Shown here: one piece after another, positions 6,329-14,892 of the stretch
How positions within the stretch are numbered: position 1 is the first letter of the stretch
Layout of the letters: every line of letters begins with the position of its first letter
From: Rhodopseudomonas sp. AAP120
GTDB lineage: Bacteria; Pseudomonadota; Alphaproteobacteria; Rhizobiales; Xanthobacteraceae
NCBI RefSeq assembly: GCF_001295845.1
Contig: NZ_LJIC01000154.1
Location: forward strand, 1 to 40,660
Direction: 5' to 3'
Length of the DNA stretch: 40,660 nt
The notes under the pieces: generated by a model
The model's database searches: none
Seen by the model: only the letters and a program-made list of their open reading frames with translations
Told to the model about the DNA's origin: nothing
Translations under genes and position numbers: made by a program

Positions 6329-9189
6329 TCGGCGCCTCCGAGATAGGCCTCTATCACGGCCGGGTTGCGCTGGATCTCGCACGGCGTGCCTTCGGCGAGC
6401 TTCTGGCCGAACTGCATCACCACGATGCGGTCGGCGAGGTTCATGACGAAATCCATGTCGTGCTCGACCACGATCACCGCGATGCCCTCGGCCTTGAGCT
6501 GCTTTAACAACCGCGCCAGCGCCTGCTTTTCGAGATGGCGCAGGCCGGCCGCGGGTTCATCGAGCAGCAGCAGGCAGGGATCGGAGGCGAGCGCGCGGGC
6601 GATCTCCAGCACGCGCTGCTGGCCGAGCGACAGGCTGCCGGCCGTCTGCGTCGCGCTGGTGTCCAGCCCGACGCGGCCGAGCTGGCGCAGCGCCTCGCCG
6701 ATCAGCCGGGCTTCGGTCGGCCGGTCAAGCCGCAGCGCCGCCGCCGCGAACGAGGTGTCGACGCGGGCGTGGGTGCCGAGCGCGGTGTTCTCCAGCACGG
6801 TCATTTCGGGAATGATGCGGACGTGCTGGAAGGTGCGGCCCATGCCGGCGCGCGACAGCGTCCGCGGGAAGTAGCTGCTCTCACGGCCGAGGAAATGTAC
6901 GGTGCCGCTCGACGGCCGCTGCACGCCGGAGATCAGGTCGAACAGCGTGCTCTTGCCGGCGCCGTTCGGGCCGATCAGCGCCAGGATCTCGCCGGCCCGC
7001 GCGTCGAGGCTGATGTCGCGGTTGGCGGCGATGGCGCCGAAATTCTTGGAGACGCCGCGCACCGCCAGCACGGTCTCGCCCGGCTGCGGCTTGTCGCGCG
7101 CCGGCAGCGGCGCGGTGTCGGTTGACATCGACCAGGCCTTGGGCAGCCGCATCCCGGTGAGATCGAGCAGCGCCGGCCAGATGCCGCGCGGCAACAGCTG
7201 CAGCATCGCCATCGCGACGACGCCGAAGATGATCACCTGGAAATCGCCCTGCATGCCGAGCAGCAGCGGCAGGTTGGTCTGCAGCCACTGATTGGCCAGC
7301 ACCACGATGCCGGAGCCGACCAGCGCGCCGCCGATCGAGCCGGCGCCGCCGATCACCGCCATGAACAGATATTCGATGCCCTGGTTGAATGAGAACGGCG
7401 ACGGATTGAGGAAGCGCTGGTAGTGCGCGTAGATCCAGCCCGCGAGCGCCGCCAGCAGACAGGCGATGACGAAGGCGGCGATCTTGGCCTTCCAGGTATC
7501 GACGCCGAGGCTCTCGGCCATGATGGTGCCGGACTTCAGCGCCCGGATGGCGCGGCCGGGGCGGGAGTCGAGCAGATTGGTCATCGCCAGCTGCAACAGC
7601 AGCAGCGTGCCCCAGATGCCGATGTACCAGGCTTTCGGGCTGTGGACCGCCCAGCCCGCGATGGTCAGCGGCGGGATGTTGGTCATGCCGGCCTGGCCGC
7701 CGGTCTGCGGCAGCGCGGCGAACAGATAATAGGCAACGACCGCGAGCGACAGCGTCGCCAGCGGCAGATAGTGACCGGACAACCGCGCGGTGATCAGCGA
7801 GCCGAACAGCGCCAGCACGAACGCGACCGCGAGCGCCAGCGGCAGCGTCAGCCACGGCGACAGGCCGTAGGTCGAGGACACGTAGCCGGTGATGTAGGCG
7901 CCGATCCCCACATAGGCGGCCTGGGCGAACGAGGTCAGCCCGGCGACGCCGGTGAGCAGCACCAGGCCGAGCACCACGATGGCGGCGAGGCCAACATAGT
8001 TCAGCAGCGCGATCTCGTAGTCCGAGATCAGAACCGGCGCGGCCGCGACGGCGAGCACGAAGGCGATGCCGAGCCCGGTCTTGATGCGGCGGCGAAGCTG
8101 CAGCGCCTGCGGCGACCAATCGGGCTGCGCCGGCAGCGCCTCGGCGCCGTGATCGTCGTCCTCCTTGATGCGGTGCTGGCGCAGCGTCTGCACCAAGAGG
8201 ATCGGGATGATCAGGCTGAAGACGATGACTTCCTTGTAGGTCGACGCGAAGAACGACGAGTAGCTTTCCAGAAGGCCGATCAGCAGCGCGCCGAGCGCCG
8301 AGATCGGATAGGAAGCCAGACCGCCGAGGATGGCGCCGACAAAGCCCTTGAGGCCGAGCAGGAAGCCGGTGTCGTACAGGATCGTGGTGGTGGGCGAGAT
8401 CAGCACGCCGGCCAGCGCGCCGATGAAGGCGGCGACCAGGAACGAGGCGCGGCCGGCCAGCGAGGTCGAGATGCCCATCAGCCGCGCGCCGGTGCGGTTC
8501 AGCGCCACCGCCTGCATGGCCTTGCCGTACAGCGTGTGCTGCGAAGCGAAATACAACGCGGCGATCACCACCACGGTGACGCCGAGGATCAGCAGCGTCT
8601 GGCCGGCGATCGGCACGCCCATCACCGGGAACGTGATGTCGAGCAGCGGCGCCGAGCGCTGGCCGCTCGGGCCGAAGATGTACAGCGCCAGCCCGGTCAT
8701 GACGAAATGCAGCGCCACCGACACGATCAGCAGCACCAGCACCGAGGCATCGGCGAGCGGCTGATAGACGATGCGATACAGCAGCGGACCGGCGGCGGTG
8801 ACCACCGCGATCGCGATCACCGCTTTCAGCAGCAGCGGCAGGTCGAAGCTGGTGGCCGCATAGGCCAGCGCCAGCACGATCAGCGCAGCCGCGACGCTGC
8901 GCAGGCTCGCCAGCAGCAGAGCAGCCGGCCTCTGTTTACGCCAGCCGCCGACGAAATCGAGCACGACATGCAGCGCGATCAAGAGGCCGAGCAGCGGGAT
9001 CGTGCCCGGCCGCTGGCCGTCCTGCATCGTCACGAAGGTCAGCGCCCCGTAGGAGACGAACTCGCCCTGCGGCACGAAGGTGATGCGGGTGACCGAGAAC
9101 AGCACCACGATCGCCACCGCCAGCAGCGCATAGACCACGCCGTTGGCGATGCCGTCTTGAGCCAGGAACAGAGCGACGACGAGATTCAC
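6325..9189 (-). CDS. Fused LivH-LivM-LivG ABC transporter protein
   Basis: A 954-residue protein joining three normally separate subunits. Residues 1-340 match a LivH permease (multiple membrane helices, ending SLIIPILLVQTLRQHRIKE). Residues 341-370 are a polar linker. Residues 371-680 match a LivM permease (YVGLAAIVVLGLVLLTGVAG, GIEYLFMAVIGGAGSIGGAL). Residues 705-954 are a LivG ATPase with Walker A GPNGAGKST (740-748), signature LSLGQQRVLEIARAL, Walker B LLLLDEPAAGL and H-loop VIVVEHDMDF. No stop or frameshift interrupts the joints, so this is a real fusion. The periplasmic binding-protein gene lies 118 nt upstream and livF overlaps its end, giving a complete importer from three genes. Confidence 0.93.
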   Translation of the reverse strand: MNLVVALFLAQDGIANGVVYALLAVAIVVLFSVTRITFVPQGEFVSYGALTFVTMQDGQRPGTIPLLGLLIALHVVLDFVGGWRKQRPAALLLASLRSVAAALIVLALAYAATSFDLPLLLKAVIAIAVVTAAGPLLYRIVYQPLADASVLVLLIVSVALHFVMTGLALYIFGPSGQRSAPLLDITFPVMGVPIAGQTLLILGVTVVVIAALYFASQHTLYGKAMQAVALNRTGARLMGISTSLAGRASFLVAAFIGALAGVLISPTTTILYDTGFLLGLKGFVGAILGGLASYPISALGALLIGLLESYSSFFASTYKEVIVFSLIIPILLVQTLRQHRIKEDDDHGAEALPAQPDWSPQALQLRRRIKTGLGIAFVLAVAAAPVLISDYEIALLNYVGLAAIVVLGLVLLTGVAGLTSFAQAAYVGIGAYITGYVSSTYGLSPWLTLPLALAVAFVLALFGSLITARLSGHYLPLATLSLAVVAYYLFAALPQTGGQAGMTNIPPLTIAGWAVHSPKAWYIGIWGTLLLLQLAMTNLLDSRPGRAIRALKSGTIMAESLGVDTWKAKIAAFVIACLLAALAGWIYAHYQRFLNPSPFSFNQGIEYLFMAVIGGAGSIGGALVGSGIVVLANQWLQTNLPLLLGMQGDFQVIIFGVVAMAMLQLLPRGIWPALLDLTGMRLPKAWSMSTDTAPLPARDKPQPGETVLAVRGVSKNFGAIAANRDISLDARAGEILALIGPNGAGKSTLFDLISGVQRPSSGTVHFLGRESSYFPRTLSRAGMGRTFQHVRIIPEMTVLENTALGTHARVDTSFAAAALRLDRPTEARLIGEALRQLGRVGLDTSATQTAGSLSLGQQRVLEIARALASDPCLLLLDEPAAGLRHLEKQALARLLKQLKAEGIAVIVVEHDMDFVMNLADRIVVMQFGQKLAEGTPCEIQRNPAVIEAYLGGAE

Positions 9190-9307
9190 GAAGATCCTTT
9201 CGGCGACGCGAGCGGTGCGTCGTCTGCCGTGCGGTGGTTCAGCAAGGTGGCGGCCGGAACTGAGCGCGCCGCGGGCCGCGCGAGGCGATCCGCGGCGAGC
9301 GAGGCTG

Positions 9308-10453
9308 TTACTTCAAGAGCTGCCAGGCGCCGTCCTTCACCGTGATGGTGACGATGCTGCGGGCGTCGAAGCCGGAGTGATCGGCGGGGGTCATATTGTA
9401 GACGCCCTGCGCGCCGGTCAGCTCCTTGACGTTCTCCAGCGCGTCGCGCAGCGCGGCGCGGAATTCAGGCGTGCCCGGCTTGGCCTTGGCGGCCGCGATC
9501 GGCACGGTGCGCTCGAGCAGCAGGCCGGCATCCCAGACGTTGGCGCCGAAGGTGCCGGGGGCGACGTTGTACACCTTGGTGTAGGCGTCGATATACGCCT
9601 GCCCCGACGCCTTGGACGGCACGTCGTCGCCGACCTGCGACTGCACCAGCATCGGGCTCGCGGCGAGAATGGTGCCCTCGACCTTCTTGCCGCCGAGCTT
9701 GAGGAACTCCGGCGTCGCGGCGCCGTGGGTCTGGTACAGCTTGCCCTTGTAGCCCTGATCGACCAGCGTCACTTCCGGCAGCACCGTGGTGGCACCGGCG
9801 GCGCCGACCAGCACGGCGTCCGGCGAGGCCGACAGGATCTTCAGCGCCTGACCGGCCACCGACGTATCGGAGCGGCCGAAGGTTTCCTCGGCGACGAGCT
9901 TGATGCCTTCCTTGTCGATCACCGACTTGAACGCCTTGGCGAAGTTGGCGCCGAGCGGGTCGTTGGTGCCGATGAAGGCGACCGTCTTGACGCCGTTCTT
10001 CTTCATGTGCGCGACCAGCGCGTCCATGACGAGATTGTCGTTCTGCGTGGTCTTGAACACCCACTTCTTCTTCTCATCCATCGGCAGCACCACCGCGGTC
10101 GAGCCGACCGGGGCGAGCATCACGGTCTGGGCGTCGGCGATGAACGGCAGCACCGCGACCGCATTGGGCGAGCCGGACGGGCCGATGATGGCGTCGACCT
10201 TGTCCTCGATCAGGAACTTCTGGACGTTCTTGGTCGCCTGTGTCGGGTCGCTGTTGTCGTCCATGTAAATGTAGTCGACCGTGACGTCGCCGATTTTCTT
10301 GGGCAGCAGCGCCACCGTGTTCTTCTGCTGCAGGCCGACCACCGAGATCGGTCCGGTCGACGACGCGATGACGCCGACCTTGACCTGGGCCATCGCCGGG
10401 CCGGCCAGCGCCGTCAGGATCGCCGCGGCCGCGAACGCCTTGAATGTCTGCAT
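9308..10453 (-). CDS. ABC transporter periplasmic substrate-binding protein (HAAT/LivK type)
   Basis: A 381-residue periplasmic ligand-binding protein. Residues 1-22 form a Sec signal peptide ending AMA, followed by the mature start QVKVGVIASSTGPISVVG, which is characteristic of type I periplasmic binding proteins of the Leu/Ile/Val family. GPSGSPNAVAVLPFIADAQ is the expected hinge/ligand region. It is the first gene of the transporter unit, 118 nt ahead of the fused permease/ATPase gene. In Rhodopseudomonas such proteins commonly bind aromatic acids or fatty acids as well as amino acids. The adjacent oxygenase operon makes an aromatic ligand a reasonable guess. Confidence 0.92.
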   Translation of the reverse strand: MQTFKAFAAAAILTALAGPAMAQVKVGVIASSTGPISVVGLQQKNTVALLPKKIGDVTVDYIYMDDNSDPTQATKNVQKFLIEDKVDAIIGPSGSPNAVAVLPFIADAQTVMLAPVGSTAVVLPMDEKKKWVFKTTQNDNLVMDALVAHMKKNGVKTVAFIGTNDPLGANFAKAFKSVIDKEGIKLVAEETFGRSDTSVAGQALKILSASPDAVLVGAAGATTVLPEVTLVDQGYKGKLYQTHGAATPEFLKLGGKKVEGTILAASPMLVQSQVGDDVPSKASGQAYIDAYTKVYNVAPGTFGANVWDAGLLLERTVPIAAAKAKPGTPEFRAALRDALENVKELTGAQGVYNMTPADHSGFDARSIVTITVKDGAWQLLK

Positions 10454-10760
10454 GAGTCCCTCTTCCGATCCGTCGTTGCGGGCCGCTGCCGGCTTCGCGG
10501 CTGCGGCCGCTCGGGTCAGGCGCGGGGGTGGTGCAGAGGGTTTTGAACGCGACTAATTCCCGTCTGCATGACGGGTCTAATTAGTGAAATATTCCAGCGA
10601 ACAATCAAGCAACTTATAACGGCGGCCTGCACAATATCTCGCGACGGTTTGCTGCTTTCGCAGTCAAATTGCCCGTGTGCGGCGCACGCACAAAGTCCCA
10701 CTCGGCGTCCGCTCAGCCACGAAAATGATCGCGATTTCCGTGACTTGCTGACTCGGCGGG
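10454..10760. promoter_or_regulatory. Leader/promoter region of the transporter operon
   Basis: This 307-nt gap lies between the MarR gene and the substrate-binding protein gene, both leftward. It is more AT-rich than its surroundings and carries two notable signals: an inverted repeat at 10551-10585 and, on the minus strand, GAGATATTGT (10631-10640), which recurs upstream of the MarR gene. It should contain the promoter and control sites of the ABC/aldolase/PanE operon. No coding sequence is convincing here. Confidence 0.55.
10551..10585. repeat. Inverted repeat, candidate operator or leader hairpin
   Basis: The core arms CCCGTC (10559-10564) and GACGGG (10570-10575) pair perfectly around TGCAT. 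Outside them, GACTAATT on the left and AATTAGT on the right extend the dyad after a 3-nt bulge. It lies about 100-130 nt upstream of the substrate-binding protein start. It could be a protein-binding operator or an RNA hairpin in the leader. Confidence 0.5.
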
Positions 10761-11237
10761 CTATGGCGACAGGTTGTCGTAGATCTTGACCGACAGTGTA
10801 TTGAGAAGTTGCACCTCGGCCTTGGTCAGCCCGCGCAGCGCTTCCTTGAACAAATAAGCGACCTTGTCCCGCACCAGTTCGAGCACCTGCTCGCCCGCCT
10901 CTGTGATGAACACTTCGGTCGAGCGGGCGTCGGTGCTGGAGGTGCGGACCGTCACCAGGCCGTCGTCGGTCATCCGGTTGATGATCTTGGCCATGGTGGA
11001 GATATTGACCACCGCCTCGTCGGCGATCTGCGACACGGTGATCGGCCGGCCTTCGACCAGCAGCATCAGCACCCGCCATTTCGGCACGTCGAGGCCGGCG
11101 GGTTTCAGGATCGCATTCATCCGCGCCGAATAGCGCGCCAGCATCCGCACGTTATGAAAGAACGGCGAGCGGTTGGAGAGAAACCGGCTGTCATCGGCCC
11201 GGATTCTCCGCTTCATGCCGTCGTTCTTGCTCTGCAT
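10761..11237 (-). CDS. MarR-family transcriptional regulator
   Basis: A 158-residue winged-helix regulator. The central segment WRVLMLLVEGRPITVSQIADEAVVNISTMAKIINRMTDDGLVTVRTSSTDARSTEVFITEAG is a complete MarR DNA-binding domain, with the recognition helix near NISTMAKIINRM and the wing following. Flanking helices provide dimerisation. MarR proteins usually repress nearby catabolic or efflux genes and are released by small aromatic ligands. I chose ATG 11237; the frame is open to 11342, but that would place the start inside the putative operator. It lies upstream of the transporter operon and divergent from the oxygenase operon, which makes it the likely regulator of both. Confidence 0.9.
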   Translation of the reverse strand: MQSKNDGMKRRIRADDSRFLSNRSPFFHNVRMLARYSARMNAILKPAGLDVPKWRVLMLLVEGRPITVSQIADEAVVNISTMAKIINRMTDDGLVTVRTSSTDARSTEVFITEAGEQVLELVRDKVAYLFKEALRGLTKAEVQLLNTLSVKIYDNLSP

Positions 11238-11299
11238 CTGTCCGTCCTGGTCGATCCGTGGCGCTGCAGCGCCGCTCGCTGCAGCGCACGACACTTCCC

Positions 11300-11325
11300 G
11301 AGATTGTGGAAAATGACAATATCTC
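11300..11325. promoter_or_regulatory. Candidate MarR operator dyad
   Basis: GAGATTGT (11300-11307) faces ACAATATCTC (11316-11325) across 8 nt, forming an inverted repeat with a 2-nt difference between arms. It lies 63-88 nt upstream of the MarR start. The GAGATATTGT arm (minus-strand reading) also occurs at 10631-10640, upstream of the transporter operon. Placement and symmetry suit an autoregulatory operator; binding is not demonstrated. Confidence 0.45.
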
Positions 11326-11484
11326 AGCCCGCAAATCGACAACTATTCCAGCCGGAGCCACACGACATATCGTGAAGAATGCCGAGCAGTTCCTGCCGTC
11401 GTCAGCTACGCGAGGGCTTTAGGTCGAGCCAATGCTAGCGCAGTTGCGCCTCTAATAGGATCAGAGCTGGCAAAGATGGCCTAA

Positions 11485-11615
11485 CCACAGGCACACCTCA
11501 TGGTGAGGAGGCGCGAAGCGCCGTCTCGAACCATGGGCCGCGAGTCCCGCGCGGCCCATCCTTCGAGACGCCCGGCTTCGCCGAGCTCCTCAGGATGAGG
11601 ATTCAGTGCCTGTGG
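11485..11615. repeat. 131-bp palindromic intergenic element
   Basis: Perfect 10-bp terminal arms CCACAGGCAC (11485-11494) and GTGCCTGTGG (11606-11615) enclose nested inverted segments: CCTCAT/ATGAGG, GTCTCGAA/TTCGAGAC and ATGGGCC/GGCCCAT. The whole can fold into one long hairpin. It has no coding capacity and resembles a MITE- or REP-type dispersed repeat. From memory, similar sequence is common in Bradyrhizobium/Rhodopseudomonas gaps. Confidence 0.75.
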
Positions 11616-11895
11616 AGAGCGACAGCGCATCAAATCAATCTATGAACCGCTCTAGCCGCTGCGCGCGTCGTGCAGCGTGCGCCGCAGCATCGCCCGATTG
11701 CCTGTCCGGTTCGCACGATGAGCAGATCGCGTGCAGGCAAACGCCCGAAATTGATGCGCGGACGCTCGATAATTCACTGGAATGTTCGAGTAGTTCATGA
11801 TTGTCTTTTGCAGGTAGCGAGGTCGTCGATGCGAGGTTCGCAGCATCGAAGGTCCTCACAGCGCGGACGCCAGCGCCAACCGCAAAGAGGACACC

Positions 11896-13056
11896 ATGAC
11901 CGACGTCGCCAGCGTGATCCATTTGAAGCCGGCCGCGCCGATCGAGGATTTCGACGCGCTGGTGGCCGATGTCCGCGCCCGCCGCGCCGAATTCAGCAGC
12001 CAGCAGCACGTCTCGCAGGACATCATCGAACGGCTGCGCAAGGCCGGCATCTACCGGGCGATGGTGGCGCGGATGTTCGGCGGCGACGAGAAGAGCCCGG
12101 CGGAGTTCTGCCGGATGATCGAGAAGATTTCCCAAGCCGACGGCTCGACCGGCTGGGTCGCCAGCTTCGGCGCCGCCGCCACGTATCTCGCCGCACTGCC
12201 CGAGCCGACGCTACGCAAGCTCTACGCGAACGGCCCCGACGTGGTGTTCGCCGGCGGCCTGTTTCCGCTGCAGCCGGCCAAACGCACGGCCGATGGCTTC
12301 CTCGTCAACGGCACCTGGAAGTTCGGCAGCGGCTCGACCGGCGCCTCGCTGATCGGCGTCGGCATCCAGGTCGAAGGTGATAGTGCCGGCGGCCTGCCGC
12401 GGGTCGCGGTGATGCCGGCCGACAAGGTCGAGATTCGCCCGAACTGGAACGTGATCGGCCTCGAAGGCACCGGCAGCCACGACCTCGTGGTCAAGGACGT
12501 CGTCGTCCCCGAAGAATGGACGCTGATCCGCGGCGGCGCCGCCTCGGTCGACGCCGACATCTATCGCTATCCGTCGCTCGGCCTCGCCGCGCAGGTGCTG
12601 GCGGTGGTCGGCCTCGGCGTCGCCCGCGCGGCGCTCGACGATGTCATCGAGATGGCCGGCGGCCGGGTGTCGATCACCGGTGCGCCGAAGCTCGCCGATC
12701 GCGGCTATGTGCAGGTCGCGGTCGCCAAGGCCGAAGCCGAGCTGCGCTCCGCCCGCGCCTTCTTCTACGAGGCGACCGACGAGGTCTGGGACATCGTCCG
12801 CGCCGGCGACAAGCCTTCGGTGGAAACCACCACGGTGCTGCGGCTCGCCGCCAGCCACGCGGCCAAGACCGGCGCCACCGTGGCGCGGATGGCGACCGAA
12901 CTCACCGGCACTACCTCGATCTATCAGGGCCATCCGCTGGCCCGCGCGCTGACCGACAGCTTCGTGGTGGCGCAGCACGCCTTCCTCAACGAGGGCACGC
13001 TGCAGAGCGCCGGCCGCGTGCTGCTCGGCCTGCCGAGCGTCCCCGGCTTCCCATGA
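11896..13056 (+). CDS. Flavin-dependent monooxygenase of acyl-CoA dehydrogenase fold (two-component, group D)
   Basis: A 386-residue cytoplasmic oxygenase component with the three-part acyl-CoA-dehydrogenase fold: N-terminal helices (residues 15-115, with MVARMFGGDEKSPAEF), a central beta domain (VNGTWKFGSGSTGASL, WNVIGLEGTGSHDLVV) and a C-terminal helical domain (STSIYQGHPLARAL-like segment near residues 345-365). This layout fits HsaA/DszC/HpaB-C2-type reduced-flavin hydroxylases rather than true acyl-CoA dehydrogenases. The operon also encodes a flavin reductase, the expected FMNH2/FADH2 supplier. A GAGGA ribosome-binding site precedes the start. It is first in the operon and likely hydroxylates an aromatic or heterocyclic substrate; the substrate is unknown. 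Confidence 0.87.
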   Translation: MTDVASVIHLKPAAPIEDFDALVADVRARRAEFSSQQHVSQDIIERLRKAGIYRAMVARMFGGDEKSPAEFCRMIEKISQADGSTGWVASFGAAATYLAALPEPTLRKLYANGPDVVFAGGLFPLQPAKRTADGFLVNGTWKFGSGSTGASLIGVGIQVEGDSAGGLPRVAVMPADKVEIRPNWNVIGLEGTGSHDLVVKDVVVPEEWTLIRGGAASVDADIYRYPSLGLAAQVLAVVGLGVARAALDDVIEMAGGRVSITGAPKLADRGYVQVAVAKAEAELRSARAFFYEATDEVWDIVRAGDKPSVETTTVLRLAASHAAKTGATVARMATELTGTTSIYQGHPLARALTDSFVVAQHAFLNEGTLQSAGRVLLGLPSVPGFP

Positions 13057-13108
13057 TGCCGCGCCTCCATCCGCTTCCGCCGATTTCCCAGCGACAAGGA
13101 CCCGACCG

Positions 13109-14380
13109 ATGACCAGCCTCGCGGAGCTCACCAGCAATCCGGACGAATTGATCCGCAAGGATCGCGTCCGCACGCCGCTCTACACCGACCCGGCGATCTT
13201 CGAAGCCGAGATGACCAAGATCTTCCACAACACCTGGGTCTGGGTCGCGCATGTCAGCGAGATCCCGAACAACGGTGACTTCAAGATGGCGCAGGTCGGC
13301 CTCGAGCCGGTGATCGTGGTGCGCGACCGCAAGGGCGAGGTTCACGTCCATCTCAATCGCTGCCGTCATCGCGCCGCCACGCTGTGTGAAGTCCGCAAAG
13401 GCAAGACCTCGAGTTTCGTCTGCCCGTATCACGGCTGGGGCTACTCGCTGGACGGCAAGCTGCGTGGCGTGCCGTATGAGAACGGCTACAACGAGGAGCA
13501 GATCGACCGCAGCAAGCTGTCGCTGAAGTCGCTGCGCGTCGAGGAATATAACGGCCTGCTGTTCGCCACCTTCCGCGACGATATCGAGCCGCTCGCCGAC
13601 TTCCTCGGCCCGGCCAAGAAGTGGATCGACCTGTTCATGAAGCAGGGCGGCGGCTATCCGGTGAAGACGCTGGGCGAGCACAAATTCCGTTTCCCCGGCA
13701 ACTGGAAGATCCAGCTCGAGAACACCACCGACGCCTATCACTTCCCGCTGGTGCACAAGTCGTTCCTGACCGCGGTCGACAAGGAAACCGAGCAGCAGCT
13801 CGACATGCTGAACAATGGCGGCTTCGTCGAGGACCTCGGCAACGGCCACAGCGTCATGGTGATGATCCCTGAACTGATCGACCTCGACGACAATCTCGAG
13901 GCGCCGATCCCGGAGAAATTCGCCGACCTCGCCAAGGAGCTGGCGGCCGAGGGCTACTCCGACCTCGAAGTCCGCCGCATCGTCCGCGCCGTCGGCGGCT
14001 CCGGCTTCAACATCAACCTGTTCCCCAACCTCGCCTGCTCGATGGCGTTCTTCCGCGTGCTGCAGCCGGTGTCGGTGAACGAGACCGAGATCCGCCATAT
14101 CGCGATCGGCATGGACGGTGGCCCGGCGGCCGCCAACCGCGCCCGCATCCGCCTGCACGAATTCTTCCAGGGCCCGATGGGCTTCGGCAGCCCCGACGAC
14201 GCCGAAGTGTGGGACCGCGTTCAGCACGGCGCCAAGGGCGGCGAGGATATGTGGATCATGCTCCACCGCGGCCTCAACAAGGAAGACAGCCTGCCCGACG
14301 GGCGGCACCGCAGCGACGTCAGCGCCGAGACCGGCATGCGCGCCGCTTATGATCAATGGAAGCGGATGATGACGGTCTGA
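13109..14380 (+). CDS. Rieske aromatic-ring-hydroxylating dioxygenase, alpha subunit
   Basis: A 423-residue catalytic subunit of a Rieske non-heme iron oxygenase. The [2Fe-2S] ligands are Cys85-x-His87 (NRCRHRA) and Cys105-x2-His108 (CPYHGWGYS). The mononuclear iron site is NTTDAYHFPLVHKSF, with Asp208, His211 and His216. The length and the run PYHGWGYSLDG match the benzoate/anthranilate/salicylate-type alpha family. Its beta subunit starts 2 nt after its stop codon. No ferredoxin or ferredoxin reductase is encoded in the operon, so electrons must come from elsewhere. It most likely dihydroxylates, or oxidatively decarboxylates or deaminates, an aromatic carboxylate-like ring. The exact substrate cannot be read from sequence. 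Confidence 0.94.
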   Translation: MTSLAELTSNPDELIRKDRVRTPLYTDPAIFEAEMTKIFHNTWVWVAHVSEIPNNGDFKMAQVGLEPVIVVRDRKGEVHVHLNRCRHRAATLCEVRKGKTSSFVCPYHGWGYSLDGKLRGVPYENGYNEEQIDRSKLSLKSLRVEEYNGLLFATFRDDIEPLADFLGPAKKWIDLFMKQGGGYPVKTLGEHKFRFPGNWKIQLENTTDAYHFPLVHKSFLTAVDKETEQQLDMLNNGGFVEDLGNGHSVMVMIPELIDLDDNLEAPIPEKFADLAKELAAEGYSDLEVRRIVRAVGGSGFNINLFPNLACSMAFFRVLQPVSVNETEIRHIAIGMDGGPAAANRARIRLHEFFQGPMGFGSPDDAEVWDRVQHGAKGGEDMWIMLHRGLNKEDSLPDGRHRSDVSAETGMRAAYDQWKRMMTV

Positions 14381-14382
14381 CC

Positions 14383-14892
14383 ATGAACATCGCCATGACA
14401 ATCCCCACCACCACCGCCACGACCATCACGCTCGCCGAGGCGATGGAATTCGCCTGGACCGAAGCCGATCTGCTCGACCATGCCGTTTACGAGGAGTGGC
14501 TGTCGCTGTGGACCGACGACGCCCGCTACATCGTGCCGATCGAGCCCGGCGTCACCGACTTCGAGAACGCCGTGAACTACGCCTATGACGACCACGAGAT
14601 GCGCAAGAAGCGCGTCGAGCGGCTGCTCAGCGGCCAGTCGGTCTCCGCCTCGCCGGTGGCCCGCACGGTGCGCTCGCTGTCGCGCTTCCGGATGTTGAAG
14701 ACCAGCGAGACGGCGTGCGAGCTGCGCTGCGCGCAGATCATCACCGAATTCCGCCGCGGCCGCGAGCGGACCTACACGGGCGACGTGGTGTTCGAGCTGG
14801 TGCGCGGCGAGTCCGGCCTGAAGATCCGCCGCAAGGTGATCTGGCTGATCAACTCGACCGAGGCGCTCGGCGGTATCGGCTACATCCTATGA
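14383..14892 (+). CDS. Rieske dioxygenase beta subunit
   Basis: A 169-residue small subunit of the ring-hydroxylating dioxygenase, with a SnoaL/NTF2-like cone fold. Typical features are [18 protein letters not shown] near the N-terminus, [21 protein letters not shown] in the middle and [24 protein letters not shown] at the C-terminus. Beta subunits are structural partners in an alpha3beta3 hexamer. The start ATG is 2 nt after the alpha stop codon, and its own stop overlaps the next start (ATGA), indicating tight translational coupling. The N-terminus carries an unusual Thr-rich run ([10 protein letters not shown]). Confidence 0.92.
   Translation: MNIAMTIPTTTATTITLAEAMEFAWTEADLLDHAVYEEWLSLWTDDARYIVPIEPGVTDFENAVNYAYDDHEMRKKRVERLLSGQSVSASPVARTVRSLSRFRMLKTSETACELRCAQIITEFRRGRERTYTGDVVFELVRGESGLKIRRKVIWLINSTEALGGIGYIL

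Larger units (their letters stand above)
11238..11895. other. Divergent regulatory region between MarR gene and oxygenase operon
   Basis: A 658-nt gap with no convincing gene. It contains a dyad overlapping the likely MarR promoter (11300-11325), a 131-bp palindromic element (11485-11615), and near the oxygenase operon an imperfect dyad with arms CTCGATAATTCAC (11765-11777) and TGGAATGTTCGAG (11778-11790; 9 of 13 positions match). Short open frames in both directions look like chance frames across the palindrome. Confidence 0.55.

Noticed and set aside
7423..9345. 640-residue plus-strand frame
   Set aside because: Antisense to the LivHMG fusion; strongly Arg/Gln/His-biased, typical of a complementary frame in GC-rich DNA.
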